Assembly: GCA_051278195.1 (NCBI GenBank)
Contig: JBNMQM010000003.1
Span: forward strand, 62,001 to 126,000
DNA from: JAHRVQ01 sp051278195
Lineage (GTDB): Bacteria; Pseudomonadota; Gammaproteobacteria; Pseudomonadales; Azotimanducaceae
Reading direction: 5' to 3'
DNA length: 64,000 bases
In this document: piece after piece, positions 1 to 9,016 of the stretch
Layout of the letters: each line of letters starts with the position of its first letter
Numbering within the stretch: position 1 is the stretch's first letter
Made by a program: the position numbers and the translations under genes
Notes under the pieces: generated by a model
Database searches by the model: none
What the model was told of the DNA's origin: nothing
What the model saw: only the letters and a program-made list of their open reading frames with translations

Positions 1-1
1 T

Positions 2-544
2 AATAGCGTTTCAGCACTCGGGGCGGAAGATTATGATTACCTCGGCCTAGAAAGACCCTATCGCTCGGCGAACGGACCCATGGCCGATTTATCTGAGCTG
101 CGTTTAATTTTGGAAATGGACGCTGAGAGATTTGCCCAAATTTCGCCCTATGTGACCGCCATAGCAAACCCGAATACCAAAATTAATATCAACACCGCGT
201 CGCCACAGGTACTGCAAGCAATTGCGCCGGGCTTATCACTGTCTGCGGCGGAATCCATCGTCGCTGGACGCGATAGCAACGGTCCGTATCGGAACCCAGG
301 TGAATTTGCGGCCGACCTAGGTCTGGGTAGTTCTGCTGATAGCATCGTGATCGACGGGCTTAGTGTACAATCCAGTTTTTTTAAGGTGAGCGTTCGAGCG
401 CGATTTCAAGATCGCTTTGGATATCTGACCAGTATCATTCAACGTGACCCGACAGATGGAACGATGCGTGTGATTTACCGAGATCAAGGCAAGAAAGTGC
501 AGCCTTTTATTACCGAAGAGCAGGACGAGACAAATAATGGCTGA
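2..544 (+). CDS. gspK: Type II secretion system minor pseudopilin GspK (3' part)
   Basis: GspK caps the type II secretion pseudopilus in the periplasm and is anchored in the inner membrane. The reading frame is open from base 2, so the N-terminal prepilin peptide and first domain lie outside the window; 180 residues are visible. Before the internal ATG at 80 the frame already reads like GspK (LGAEDYDYLGLERPYRSANG). The helix-hairpin-helix region follows, with INTASPQVLQAI and AAESIVAGRDSNGPY typical of the family. The last bases overlap gspL by 8, so the genes are translationally coupled. An annotation starting at 80 would miss this continuity. Confidence 0.9.
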   Translation, partial: NSVSALGAEDYDYLGLERPYRSANGPMADLSELRLILEMDAERFAQISPYVTAIANPNTKININTASPQVLQAIAPGLSLSAAESIVAGRDSNGPYRNPGEFAADLGLGSSADSIVIDGLSVQSSFFKVSVRARFQDRFGYLTSIIQRDPTDGTMRVIYRDQGKKVQPFITEEQDETNNG

Positions 545-1784
545 GAATCTATTTCTGCGCCTCAGTGAACGTGAGCTGGAAGGCGAATTTTCCAGCCATT
601 TCGAATGGATGCTGCTGGACGAGACATCAGGCATTGTGCGGTTTCGTGGAGAAGGCTCACAGGAAGAGTTTCGCGGACTTGTTGCTGATTTAGACATTAG
701 TGGTAGAACCATCGTGATGATTCATGGCGAGGATGTACTGCTAACCGACGCAGTCGTTCCGAGCAAGCAACAGCGACAAATTCTGCAGGCCGTGCCGTTT
801 ATGGTTGAAGAACAGCTAGCAACAGACGTGGAAACTTGCCATTTCGCTATTGGATCCAGGAGTGCCACGGGCGCGGTGAACGTTGCAGTTATTGACCGCG
901 ACCTCATGAGCCATTGGTGGAAGCTTCTGCAGGATGTGGGTGTCGAGCCAAATCACTTCACTGTAGATTTGCTTGCCGTGCCCCATTCGGCATCTTGTAG
1001 CATCTTCGTCGACGGTAATCGCTCGATGATTCGGTCCGGTCACAATCAGGGCGTCTGTATAGCGACCGACATGCTGGCAACGACCGTTGGATTGCTTGCC
1101 AGTGACGCAATAGAAAGCACTGAGATCATTATTTCTCATGCGCAGATAGATGCCTTGTCACTTCAATTTGACCAGATGAATGCTGAGTCGGAATCACCTA
1201 CTCAGATAGTTGAGCTGGAATATTCTGCTTTTGAATCTCTGTGTCGCGGCTTCGATAAGAACGTCATTAACTTGCTGCAAGGTGATTTTAAGGTTGCAGA
1301 CCAACAGATCCGCCGGAGTGGTGCCTGGCGCTCAGTTGCCATTTTGGCTGGCTGCGCCTTCTTGCTACACCTTTTTGTGGTCATGGGCCAAGCTGTGTAT
1401 CTCGACATGCAAGCGAGGCAGATGGACACAGAAGCACGGGCGCTATATGCAGAGATTTATCCAAACGACAGAAATGTCCGCGATATGCGCCGCCGCTGGC
1501 AAAACCATTTACGCTCAGGAGGCGGTGCGACGGGCGAGTTCATGACATTGTTTATCGAAACGACTAAAAATATCCCCGGCGCGAGTTTGGTTCTCAGCAA
1601 CGTCAACTACAACGAGAGTCGTGGTGACCTTGTGTTACAACTGGAAGCTAGCCGTAGTGAACAATTAATCAGTTTTGCTGACACGCTTAACAAGATTGGA
1701 CTCGAAGCTGAAATTGGGACGATCAACCAGGCTGATGATGCTGTACGTGGCAGCGTCAAAGTCAAAATGTTGGGAGGTTCGTGA
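537..1784 (+). CDS. gspL: Type II secretion system inner-membrane protein GspL
   Basis: GspL links the cytoplasmic ATPase GspE to the inner-membrane platform and pairs with GspM. The 415-residue product has the usual plan: a cytoplasmic actin-like N-terminal domain (PSKQQRQILQAVPFMVEEQLA near residue 80 is the conserved GspL start of this fold), one membrane helix around residues 265-285 (SVAILAGCAFLLHLFVVMGQ) and a periplasmic ferredoxin-like C-terminus. Length is normal for the family. It overlaps gspK by 8 bases and meets gspM at a GTGATG junction. The identification rests on the domain plan, a few motifs and gene order. Confidence 0.9.
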   Translation: MAENLFLRLSERELEGEFSSHFEWMLLDETSGIVRFRGEGSQEEFRGLVADLDISGRTIVMIHGEDVLLTDAVVPSKQQRQILQAVPFMVEEQLATDVETCHFAIGSRSATGAVNVAVIDRDLMSHWWKLLQDVGVEPNHFTVDLLAVPHSASCSIFVDGNRSMIRSGHNQGVCIATDMLATTVGLLASDAIESTEIIISHAQIDALSLQFDQMNAESESPTQIVELEYSAFESLCRGFDKNVINLLQGDFKVADQQIRRSGAWRSVAILAGCAFLLHLFVVMGQAVYLDMQARQMDTEARALYAEIYPNDRNVRDMRRRWQNHLRSGGGATGEFMTLFIETTKNIPGASLVLSNVNYNESRGDLVLQLEASRSEQLISFADTLNKIGLEAEIGTINQADDAVRGSVKVKMLGGS

Positions 1785-2278
1785 TGCTGCTAGATCATCC
1801 TCAATTAGTCGCTTTACGAGACCGTTACGAACATTTGGAACGTCAAGAACAGTTAGCAGTTAAGACCCTTGGCATTTTCTTCGCCGGTTTGTTCTTGTAT
1901 TTCGGTATGCTGCTGCCAGCTCACGATTTTTACGCCGATCGCTTAGCTGACTTTGAGCGCAACCAATCTCTCCTGCAGTATATGAAGACAACTGAAGTGG
2001 AGGCGCGCGCCTCTGCTTCTGATGAACCGGGTATCAGTGGTCAGAACTTGATGTCCGATGTTTCAAATTCAGCGAGACGTTTTGGGATCAACCCCAATCG
2101 CTTGCAACCAGAAGGCGAAGATGGGGTAAGTGTTTGGTTTGACGGTGTTAGCTTTGGGTTGTTGTTAGACTGGATGAGTAGCGTGAGCTCGCAGAATGTC
2201 TCAGTCCGGCAAATTTCAATTGATCGCGATGACGCCTCTGGTGTTGTCAACGCACGGATTATATTGCGCAGCAAATAG
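1784..2278 (+). CDS. gspM: Type II secretion system protein GspM
   Basis: GspM is a small bitopic inner-membrane protein that stabilises GspL. The 164-residue product has a short cytoplasmic N-terminus, one hydrophobic segment (TLGIFFAGLFLYFGMLLPAH, about residues 28-47), a coiled linker and a periplasmic domain. I start it at the ATG at 1784, which has a GGGAGG ribosome site at 1772-1777; a GTG at 1781 in the same frame overlaps the gspL stop and is possible. No gspN follows: the next gene runs convergently. The sequence is diverged, so the assignment leans on position after gspL. Confidence 0.85.
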   Translation: MLLDHPQLVALRDRYEHLERQEQLAVKTLGIFFAGLFLYFGMLLPAHDFYADRLADFERNQSLLQYMKTTEVEARASASDEPGISGQNLMSDVSNSARRFGINPNRLQPEGEDGVSVWFDGVSFGLLLDWMSSVSSQNVSVRQISIDRDDASGVVNARIILRSK

Positions 2279-2312
2279 CCCGTGACTGTTAAGCCCGTGA
2301 CGGCTTCAGGTT

Positions 2313-5300
2313 CTATCTAAAATCACGGGATTTAAGCGAGAAGTGCTCAAGATGCTGACTAAGGTCTTCTACATGGCCAGCAATCACGTGAATGATAGAG
2401 TCCTGACGCTCCATTACACCTTTGATTTTGAGTAATCGGCCCTGAACAACTGCCGCCCGGAAAGTCTCCAAAACCCGTGTCCAGATCACCACATTGATAT
2501 TGTCAGTTTCATCTTCCAACGTTAGAAACAACACGCCTGAAGCAGACGAGGGCCGTTGGCGACCGGTCACAATACCCGCTACCTGAACAAATCGGCCGTG
2601 ATTCAGTTGTTCTAGATCTCTGGCTGTTTTCAGACGATCAAATGGTGCGTGTTCTCGGAGCATGGCCATCGGATGCCGGCCTAGGGTTAAGCCCAAGCTT
2701 AGATAGTCTGCTTTTAGGTCATCTGTTTCTGCCGGTGGGGGTAAGTAGACTTGTCGTTTTTCAGCGACTTCCAGTTCAATAGATTCGGTTGCTTGCCGGC
2801 GCGGCGTGTCCAGAATACCTTTGGCTTCCCAGTGAGTCTGATATCGGTGACCTGACAGTTGTCGAAAAGCACCGCCTTCCGTTAGTCGTTCCATATCGCC
2901 TTTATCGAGTCTTGCTCGCTTCGCAATATCCTGCAGGTTATGGATAGGTTGAATATTTCGGCACTGAATTACCCGTTCTGCGGAACCCTCGCGAAAGCCT
3001 TTGATTCGTTGAAAGCCAAGACGTATTGCGGGCTGTGAAAATTGACCGGGGCGAGAAATTTCTGGTTGTTCTAATGTGCATTGCCATACGCTGGTGAGAA
3101 TATCCACCGGCCGGACTTCAATATTGTGGCGAGCCGCATCTTGTACCAGCTGGGAAGGAGAATAGAAGCCCATTGGCTGGCTATTGAGCAAGCCACAATA
3201 AAATGCCGCAGGTTCATGACGCTTAATCCAGGCTGAAAAATATACCAGCAGGGCAAAACTGGCGGCGTGTGATTCTGGGAAGCCATAGTCTCCAAAACCT
3301 TTAATCTGCTCGAATATTCTCTCGGCAAAGTCTTTGTCATGACCACGCTCTAGCATGCCATCAATGAGTTTTTGTTGAAAAATTTCTAGCCCGCCTTTGC
3401 GTTTCCAGGCGGCCATAGCCCGACGTAGCTGATCAGCCTCACCGGGTGTAAAACCAGCGGCGACCACGGCGAGTTTAATCACTTGTTCTTGAAAGATGGG
3501 GACACCCAGGGTGCGACCTAAGACCGCCTTTACTTCATCGTTGGCATAGGTAACCGCTTCTTCGCCATTACGTCGCTTCAAATAGGGATGTACCATATTG
3601 CCCTGAATCGGTCCGGGGCGAACAATGGCAACTTGAATGACAAGATCGTAAAAGGTCTTGGGCTTGAGTCGCGGCAACATCGACATTTGCGCTCTGGACT
3701 CGACCTGAAATACGCCAACGCTGTCACCTTGCTGCAGCATTCGATAGGTGAGGGGGTCTTCTGCTGGAATGTTATGAATCCCTAGTTGCCGTTTTCCGCT
3801 GTAACCCCGGTATTCATTGATCATATCGAGGCTCTTACGAATCGCTGTGAGCATACCAAGCGCGAGTATATCGACCTTTAAGAGACCTAATGCTTCGAGA
3901 TCGTTTTTATCCCACTGAATAATGGTTCTATCCTGCATGGCAGCATTCTCTACCGGTACCAGATGAGAGAGCGGTCCACGAGAAATCACAAAACCACCAA
4001 CGTGTTGGGATAAGTGACGAGGAAAGCCGAGGATCTGATTGACCAGTAACATGAACTGGCCAATCACCGGGCTACGAGGGTTAATACCCGCTTCTTCAAA
4101 TCGGGCCAGAAGTTCATCCTGCTTGTCCCACCAGGATAGGGACCTGGCAAGATGCTCCACTAATTGTAAATCCATCCCCAATGCTTTACCGACATCACGA
4201 ACAGCGCTTTTAGGGCGATAGCTCACCACAGTGGCAGCAATTGCTGCGCGTTCCCGGCCATACTTTTTGTAGATATATTGGATGACTTCTTCGCGCCGTT
4301 CATGCTCAAAATCGACATCAATATCGGGTGGCTCGTCTCTCTCTTTAGAGATAAACCGCTCAAATAGTAGACTCATACGGGCGGGGTCAACCTCGGTAAT
4401 TTTGAGGCAGTAGCACACTGCGCTATTGGCTGCGGAACCACGCCCCTGACACAAAATCTCTTGGCTGCGGGCAAAATGTACTACGTCAAATACAGTTAAA
4501 AAGTAATACTCATATTCCAGTTCCGCAATCAGCTTCAGTTCTTTTTCAATGAGCGCTCGTACGGCTGTTGTTTCTCCCTCTGGCCAACGTTCCTGTGCTC
4601 CGGCATCTGTTAGTTGGCGCAAGTATTGCGCAGGCGTGAGGTGGGGGGGCACCAGTTCTTCGGGATACTCATAGCGCAGTTCATCCAGGGAAAAGTCGCA
4701 GAGGTCAGCGATATGTAAGGTTTCTGTTAGTAGCTTAGGTGGATAGAGCTTTTCGAGAGCAGAGACGGAGCGAAGATGCTTTTCTTTGTTAGCAAACAAC
4801 AGTCGTCCAGCCAAACGAACTGACTGGCCCATCCGTACGGCCGACAACACGTCTAATAGGGATTTTCGATCGGGGTGATGCATGTGCACATCGCCTGCTG
4901 CAACTAAATTGAGCTGCAGTGCTTCACCTAAGTGAAAAGCCTGTTGGTAGCGTTCTAGCTCATGCCCATCTGGGAAAACCTCTACGCCTAGCCATAAGCG
5001 ATGACCAAAAACTTGTTTAAGCCGCTCGCCGTATCGAATGTCTTCTTGGTTGCCTATCGGTAGCCACATCGCGAGGCATTGATCCATGCCATAGCGCAGG
5101 TCTTTTAACTGCACATCGTATTCACCTTTAGCAGCTCGCCGTCGAGCAAGGGTAATGAGATGACAAATCTGCCCGTAACCGACACGGTTCGGTGCCAATA
5201 ACACCAGATGAACCGGTTCACGGAAGTGAAACTCCGCCCCCACAATCAACTGAATACCGCATTCTCTTGCAGCAACATGCGCTTTCACCACGCCAGACAT

Positions 5301-5465
5301 AGAGCATTCATCGGTAATGGCAACGGCTTGATAGCCAAGCACGCTTGCCTGCTTAACCAGTTCCTCCGGGTGAGAGGCGCCACGTAAAAATGAGAAATTG
5401 CTGAGGCAGTGCAACTCGGCGTAACCTTTCTGGCGTCTGGGGTGATGGTGATGTGGCGGTGGCAT
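2313..5465 (-). CDS. dnaE2: Error-prone DNA polymerase III alpha subunit DnaE2 (ImuC)
   Basis: DnaE2 is the catalytic subunit of the SOS mutasome that extends past DNA lesions together with ImuA and ImuB. The 1050-residue product has an N-terminal PHP domain (YAELHCLSNFSFLRGASHP), the alpha-subunit palm with PPDIDVDFEHERREEV carrying catalytic aspartates, a helix-hairpin-helix region and a C-terminal OB fold (QVAGIVTGRQRPSSASGV). Size matches DnaE2 and is shorter than the replicative DnaE. I start it at the ATG at 5465: an in-frame ATG at 5525 would put the LexA box inside the coding sequence. It stands alone here; imuA and imuB are 28 kb away under their own LexA box. Confidence 0.95.
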   Translation of the reverse strand: MPPPHHHHPRRQKGYAELHCLSNFSFLRGASHPEELVKQASVLGYQAVAITDECSMSGVVKAHVAARECGIQLIVGAEFHFREPVHLVLLAPNRVGYGQICHLITLARRRAAKGEYDVQLKDLRYGMDQCLAMWLPIGNQEDIRYGERLKQVFGHRLWLGVEVFPDGHELERYQQAFHLGEALQLNLVAAGDVHMHHPDRKSLLDVLSAVRMGQSVRLAGRLLFANKEKHLRSVSALEKLYPPKLLTETLHIADLCDFSLDELRYEYPEELVPPHLTPAQYLRQLTDAGAQERWPEGETTAVRALIEKELKLIAELEYEYYFLTVFDVVHFARSQEILCQGRGSAANSAVCYCLKITEVDPARMSLLFERFISKERDEPPDIDVDFEHERREEVIQYIYKKYGRERAAIAATVVSYRPKSAVRDVGKALGMDLQLVEHLARSLSWWDKQDELLARFEEAGINPRSPVIGQFMLLVNQILGFPRHLSQHVGGFVISRGPLSHLVPVENAAMQDRTIIQWDKNDLEALGLLKVDILALGMLTAIRKSLDMINEYRGYSGKRQLGIHNIPAEDPLTYRMLQQGDSVGVFQVESRAQMSMLPRLKPKTFYDLVIQVAIVRPGPIQGNMVHPYLKRRNGEEAVTYANDEVKAVLGRTLGVPIFQEQVIKLAVVAAGFTPGEADQLRRAMAAWKRKGGLEIFQQKLIDGMLERGHDKDFAERIFEQIKGFGDYGFPESHAASFALLVYFSAWIKRHEPAAFYCGLLNSQPMGFYSPSQLVQDAARHNIEVRPVDILTSVWQCTLEQPEISRPGQFSQPAIRLGFQRIKGFREGSAERVIQCRNIQPIHNLQDIAKRARLDKGDMERLTEGGAFRQLSGHRYQTHWEAKGILDTPRRQATESIELEVAEKRQVYLPPPAETDDLKADYLSLGLTLGRHPMAMLREHAPFDRLKTARDLEQLNHGRFVQVAGIVTGRQRPSSASGVLFLTLEDETDNINVVIWTRVLETFRAAVVQGRLLKIKGVMERQDSIIHVIAGHVEDLSQHLEHFSLKSRDFR

Positions 5466-5495
5466 GGATTGACAATACGTAGTGTGATTCTTATC

Positions 5496-5515
5496 TACTG
5501 TATATACGTACAGTA
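5496..5515 (-). promoter_or_regulatory. LexA operator (SOS box) of dnaE2
   Basis: The palindrome CTGTATATACGTACAG (5498-5513), flanked by TA on each side, fits the E. coli-type consensus CTGT-N8-ACAG perfectly in its half sites. It lies 30 bases upstream of the chosen dnaE2 ATG at 5465. Repression by LexA and induction after DNA damage is the expected behaviour, as for dnaE2 in other bacteria. Confidence 0.92.
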
Positions 5516-5547
5516 TTTCTTGCAAGGCATCAGTTGTACTTTCTTAA

Positions 5548-5808
5548 CTAGCGTTTCAGGCTCTTTTCAAACTCCAGATTATCCATGCTACTACGATGAT
5601 TAATGAGTTCTTTACTTCGAAGGGTGAGTTCTTTGCTTAGCAGCGTATATTCAGCCTCTAGCTTTTCTCGTTCTTCACTGCCTTCTTTCATTGGCATGAT
5701 GCGTGCGTACAAGACTTCAGATATGCTCTCTAAATCGGGCATGATTCTAGACTTGAGTTCGTCTACTCGAGTCTTTAGTCGGTTCAGCTCTTCATCGATC
5801 ATGTCCAT
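5548..5808 (-). CDS. Small coiled-coil protein of unknown function
   Basis: The product of 86 residues is highly charged, starts MDMIDEELNRLKTRVDEL and looks almost wholly helical, with a probable coiled coil through LEAEYTLLSKELTLRSKEL. There is no signal peptide or membrane segment and I recognise no family. I chose the ATG at 5808 because GAGGAAGG stands 7 bases before it; an upstream in-frame ATG at 5841 lacks such a site. It is upstream of dnaE2 on the same strand, but the dnaE2 LexA box lies between them, so shared transcription is doubtful. Confidence 0.6.
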   Translation of the reverse strand: MDMIDEELNRLKTRVDELKSRIMPDLESISEVLYARIMPMKEGSEEREKLEAEYTLLSKELTLRSKELINHRSSMDNLEFEKSLKR

Positions 5809-6029
5809 TGGTTTACCTTCCTCAAATTGGCCTGACTGCAAATATTACACATAAAATAGTTCGTATCGGTAGCCCATAAACACATAATTATTATAGATAG
5901 GTCCCTACGGATAACATGACCCAAGTATAGGGTGTGGTTGCATATTGTCTGTTTAGCACACGTACTCTAGATTGAACTCGATTCACTTGGTGAAACGACT
6001 ATTATTGGGCTTCACTTAAATGTTACCTA

Positions 6030-6859
6030 TTGATATGGGCGAATAGTTTGGAAAATGATTTTCTTCAGTTCCTAAATCAACAGTCGTCGCCGATGCGAGT
6101 CATGCTGCTGATCATCTTTGCCGTGATGATTCACCTGCTAGTCGTCGTTGTTCGGTGGGTGGCTGAGCACGTGACCACTGGTGCGCGCTCCAAGACTCAA
6201 AAAAATCGCACTCTATTATTACACTGACATGCAGCGCTTCGGTTTTCGCGCTTTATTTTTTTGCCTTTGGTCTCATCCTTCAAGAAATGAACGTCTCAGT
6301 AACTGCTTATCTTGCTAGCGCCTGTGTGATTGGACTTGCCCTGGCATTCGCTTCCCAGGGAATCGTCCAGGACGTTGTCATGGGCGTTACCATTATATTT
6401 TCAGACCTACTAGACGTGGGTGATCTGGTCGAGCTAGCAGGTCAGACGGGAAAAGTTAAAAAGATTACGATGCGATACGTGGAATTAGAAAATGCCCTCA
6501 GGGCAATTGTCTTTATTCCCAACCGAACCATCAACAACGTATTTCGTTGACGTGATGCTACTTGGAGATAAGGACGAGCAAGAGAAAATGGCGGACTCAG
6601 CAAAGGCTTCGATGCTAGGGATATTTGAACAGTTTCCGGGCATTTTGTTAACAAGACCAAGTGTTGAAGAGCGGCAAGTGCTTAGCAATGGCAAGCAAAT
6701 TCTCCGGTTGAAATTTAGAATTTGGCCAAATAGGGGCCAACCCATTGAAACGACATTTGTAGAGACCTAACGTCGGAACTGAAAGGGATAAATGAAAATT
6801 ATCAACAATGGATGATCGCGGTATTCTATGAAGTCGAGGAGAAGCAACAGCCGTTTTGA
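6030..6859 (+). pseudogene. Decayed small-conductance mechanosensitive channel (MscS family)
   Basis: Three reading frames together spell one MscS-like protein. Frame 1 (6030-6227) gives an N-terminal membrane segment. A second frame, readable from about 6218 to 6550, gives another membrane helix and then the hallmark pore and beta-domain region (LALAFASQGIVQDVVMGVTI, FSDLLDVGDLVELAGQTGKV, VFIPNRTINNVF). Frame 1 resumes to 6770 (YFVDVMLLGDKDEQEKMADS), and the second frame again carries a tail to the TGA at 6857. The first shift is close to an A7 run near 6200; the second looks like a small deletion near 6540; the third is near 6770. Three separate disruptions suggest real decay rather than one sequencing error. 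Confidence 0.82.
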
Positions 6860-6903
6860 AGCTACATTGGAGACCAATGGTCATATTTCGGGAGCAATAT
6901 CAT

Positions 6904-7731
6904 ATGAACACACAGTCTATTCAAAGAAGTGAGCTGCTGATTGAACCAGAAGCGCTTAGTAAAAAACTAGGTGCCGATAATTTGCGAATCTTCGACGCAA
7001 CGTTATTGGTCAATCAAGCTGAAGGCGAGCTATCCGCTAAAGACACCTATCTTAAAGGACATATCCCCGGCGCAGCATTTCTTGATCATCTAGCGCTAGC
7101 GGATAAACAGAACCCTTATCAGCTTATGGTGCCCGCGGAGGAGGAGCTTGCGACCGCATTAGGTCGCCTAGGGATCGACCGTGACAGTGAAGTTGTCGTT
7201 TATACCACCACTTTTATTGCCTGGGCGACTCGAATTTGGTGGCTGCTACAGCATGCTGGATTCACTAACGTCAGAGTTTTGAACGGTGGACTGGCTGGTT
7301 GGCATGAGGCCGGCGGTGATCTTGAGACCGAAGAATGCGTGCATCCGGTTGCCACCTTTGAAATAGCCCTGCAGCCACATTGGTTTGTGAATAAAGAGGA
7401 TGTACTAGACGCCCTGCAGGATGAGACGATCAGTACGGTGAACACGCTGCCTCAACAGGCATACGATCACGAACACATCACCGGCTCAAGCTGCCAACCG
7501 TTCTCTCTATTTCTGGATAATGGAACAAGAATTTTTCCCGATGATGTGCTGAAACAGCGTTTAGGCAATATTTCAACCACGAATAGAATTTTCACCTACT
7601 GTGGCGGGGGAGTCGCCGCGACGGTTAACGCGGTCGTGCACAAACTAGTCGGCAATCCTAATGTGTCTGTTTACGATGGCTCAATGTCAGAGTGGACTGG
7701 GGAAGGTATGCCGACTGTGAAAGCCACCTAG
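6904..7731 (+). CDS. Two-domain rhodanese-type sulfurtransferase
   Basis: The 275-residue protein belongs to the thiosulfate/3-mercaptopyruvate sulfurtransferase family, which carries sulfur as a persulfide on a cysteine. The N-terminal rhodanese domain has lost its cysteine (VVVYTTTFIAWATRIWWLL). The C-terminal one keeps the active loop CGGGVAAT with Cys233. The loop is closer to the mercaptopyruvate type than to the classical CRKGVT thiosulfate type, but the substrate cannot be settled from the sequence. The ATG at 6904 has GGGAGC upstream; an in-frame ATG at 6856 overlaps the dead mscS gene and is unlikely. A tandem repeat array begins 7 bases after the stop codon. Confidence 0.88.
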   Translation: MNTQSIQRSELLIEPEALSKKLGADNLRIFDATLLVNQAEGELSAKDTYLKGHIPGAAFLDHLALADKQNPYQLMVPAEEELATALGRLGIDRDSEVVVYTTTFIAWATRIWWLLQHAGFTNVRVLNGGLAGWHEAGGDLETEECVHPVATFEIALQPHWFVNKEDVLDALQDETISTVNTLPQQAYDHEHITGSSCQPFSLFLDNGTRIFPDDVLKQRLGNISTTNRIFTYCGGGVAATVNAVVHKLVGNPNVSVYDGSMSEWTGEGMPTVKAT

Positions 7732-7738
7732 CCACCAG

Positions 7739-7881
7739 GCTCTAGCCTTCAGTAAAATCGGCTCTGGCCTTCAATAAGACCGCTCTGGCAGTTTATTAAG
7801 ACCGCTCTGGCAGTTTATTAAGTACGCTCTGGCAGTTTATTAAGTACGCTCTGGCAGTTTATTAAGTACGCTCTGGCAGAG
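7739..7881. repeat. 22-bp tandem repeat array, about 6.5 copies
   Basis: The 190-base gap between the sulfurtransferase and the DUF1993 gene is mostly a tandem array. Units begin GCTCTGGC; copies start at 7739, 7761, 7782, 7804, 7826, 7848 and 7870 (partial). The last full copies (7804-7869) are identical and contain GCAGTTTATTAAGTAC. The first copies differ more (GCTCTAGCCTTCAGTAAAAT, then GCTCTGGCCTTCAATAAGAC), so sequence drifts along the array, as expected if it grew from one end. No spacers of unique sequence occur, so it is not a CRISPR array. Confidence 0.93.
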
Positions 7882-7921
7882 AATATTGAACAATTCAACA
7901 ACAGACCATTAGGAAGACGCC

Positions 7922-8446
7922 ATGTCCATATCCTTGTACGACATTACTGTAACAACTTACCTGCAAGAACTAGAGGCGGTAAGCGGGTTTATGGAGAAAG
8001 CTCGACGGCACTTTGAATCCGCGGGGACAGACTCGCAGCTACTGGTTGATGCTCGTCTATGCGATGACATGCTGCCGATGTCGTTTCAGATTAACTCAGT
8101 CACACACCACTCAGCTGGGGCAATGGATGCTTTAGCCTCAGGCATTTTTACACCACCTCCTAGCTTGCCAGACACAGACTATTCGGGGCTACAGGAACTG
8201 GTCGCAGGCGCCAAGACTCGTTTGCAATCCTTGGATCGGGATGTCGTTGATGGCTACCTCGGAAAAGATGTGATCTTTGAAATCGGTGATCGACGAATGC
8301 CCTTCATCGCAGAAGATTTTATTCTGTCCTTTTCAATACCTAATTTTTTCTTTCACGCGACAACTGCCTACGACCTTTTGAGGTCACATGGCGTACCGAT
8401 TGGCAAACGAGACTTTTTAGGCACTCCGAGGATGAAGCAAAGTTAA
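7922..8446 (+). CDS. DUF1993 family protein
   Basis: The 174-residue protein matches the DUF1993 family, small helical proteins distantly like DinB/YfiT helix bundles. Family-like stretches are the start (SLYDITVTTYLQELEAVSGF), DARLCDDMLPMSFQINSVTH and FFFHATTAYDLLRSHGVPIG near the end. The conserved histidines could hold a metal, but that is inference. It shares one base with the next start (TAATG), so it is co-translated with the PepSY membrane protein. No biochemical function is known for the family. Confidence 0.82.
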   Translation: MSISLYDITVTTYLQELEAVSGFMEKARRHFESAGTDSQLLVDARLCDDMLPMSFQINSVTHHSAGAMDALASGIFTPPPSLPDTDYSGLQELVAGAKTRLQSLDRDVVDGYLGKDVIFEIGDRRMPFIAEDFILSFSIPNFFFHATTAYDLLRSHGVPIGKRDFLGTPRMKQS

Positions 8447-8982
8447 TGAGAATTATTTTGATCAGACTGCATCTGTGGATGGCATCTTTTCTCAGTGCCA
8501 TTTTGTTAATGATCGCGATCTCTGGCGGCCTTTATTTGTTTGGTCTAAAGGGCAGTACCGAAACAACACAAATTGTAACGCCTGCAGAGGCTCAACTGGA
8601 TGCAAACAGTGAAAGTCTGGAGGCGGATGTCAGGGCGTTATTGAGTGCGGTGAACTATGACTACGAGTTCGAGTACATTAAGCAGGGCGGTAATAGCCTG
8701 GTGACGAGGCCAACTTCGCGTACCTACTACGAGATCAAGATCGAGCCTCAAGTGCTCGTAATCACTCGCCATGACCCAGATTGGATCAAGACGATTGTTG
8801 AACTCCATAAGGGTCACGGACCGCTCCTGTACAAGCGTTTCCAGCAATTTACGGCTGCCGGACTGGTGTTTGTACTGCTGACGGGCTTATGGCTTGGCTT
8901 GTCTTCCAAGCGATTGCGCCAACAAACAATACTGGCCGTGGGTTTAGGCCTGCTCGTGTTTTTGACCTTGGCACTACAATAG
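8446..8982 (+). CDS. PepSY-associated transmembrane protein
   Basis: The 178-residue protein has an N-terminal membrane helix with a RLHLW motif (residues 7-30), a periplasmic stretch of about 95 residues, the sequence LHKGHGPLLYKRFQQFTAAG and two closely spaced C-terminal helices (LVFVLLTGLWLGLSS and TILAVGLGLLVFLTLAL). This is the plan of short PepSY-associated TM proteins, often linked to iron or reductase systems. No ferric reductase gene is nearby, so the partner is unknown. It starts inside the stop codon of the DUF1993 gene. Confidence 0.72.
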   Translation: MRIILIRLHLWMASFLSAILLMIAISGGLYLFGLKGSTETTQIVTPAEAQLDANSESLEADVRALLSAVNYDYEFEYIKQGGNSLVTRPTSRTYYEIKIEPQVLVITRHDPDWIKTIVELHKGHGPLLYKRFQQFTAAGLVFVLLTGLWLGLSSKRLRQQTILAVGLGLLVFLTLALQ

Positions 8983-9016
8983 TCTTGAGTTGCTTTCCCT
9001 GATCTACACTTATGGG

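Noticed and set aside
5466..5525. N-terminal extension of DnaE2 to the ATG at 5525
   Set aside because: It would place the LexA operator inside the coding sequence, and the extra 20 residues do not resemble the family; the ATG at 5465 is preferred.
6492..6770. Independent 92-residue protein
   Set aside because: It is the C-terminal part of the frameshifted mscS gene; its first residues are out-of-frame text.
7739..7881. CRISPR array
   Set aside because: Direct units follow each other with no unique spacers, the period is 22 bp and no cas gene is present. The same holds for the other arrays.
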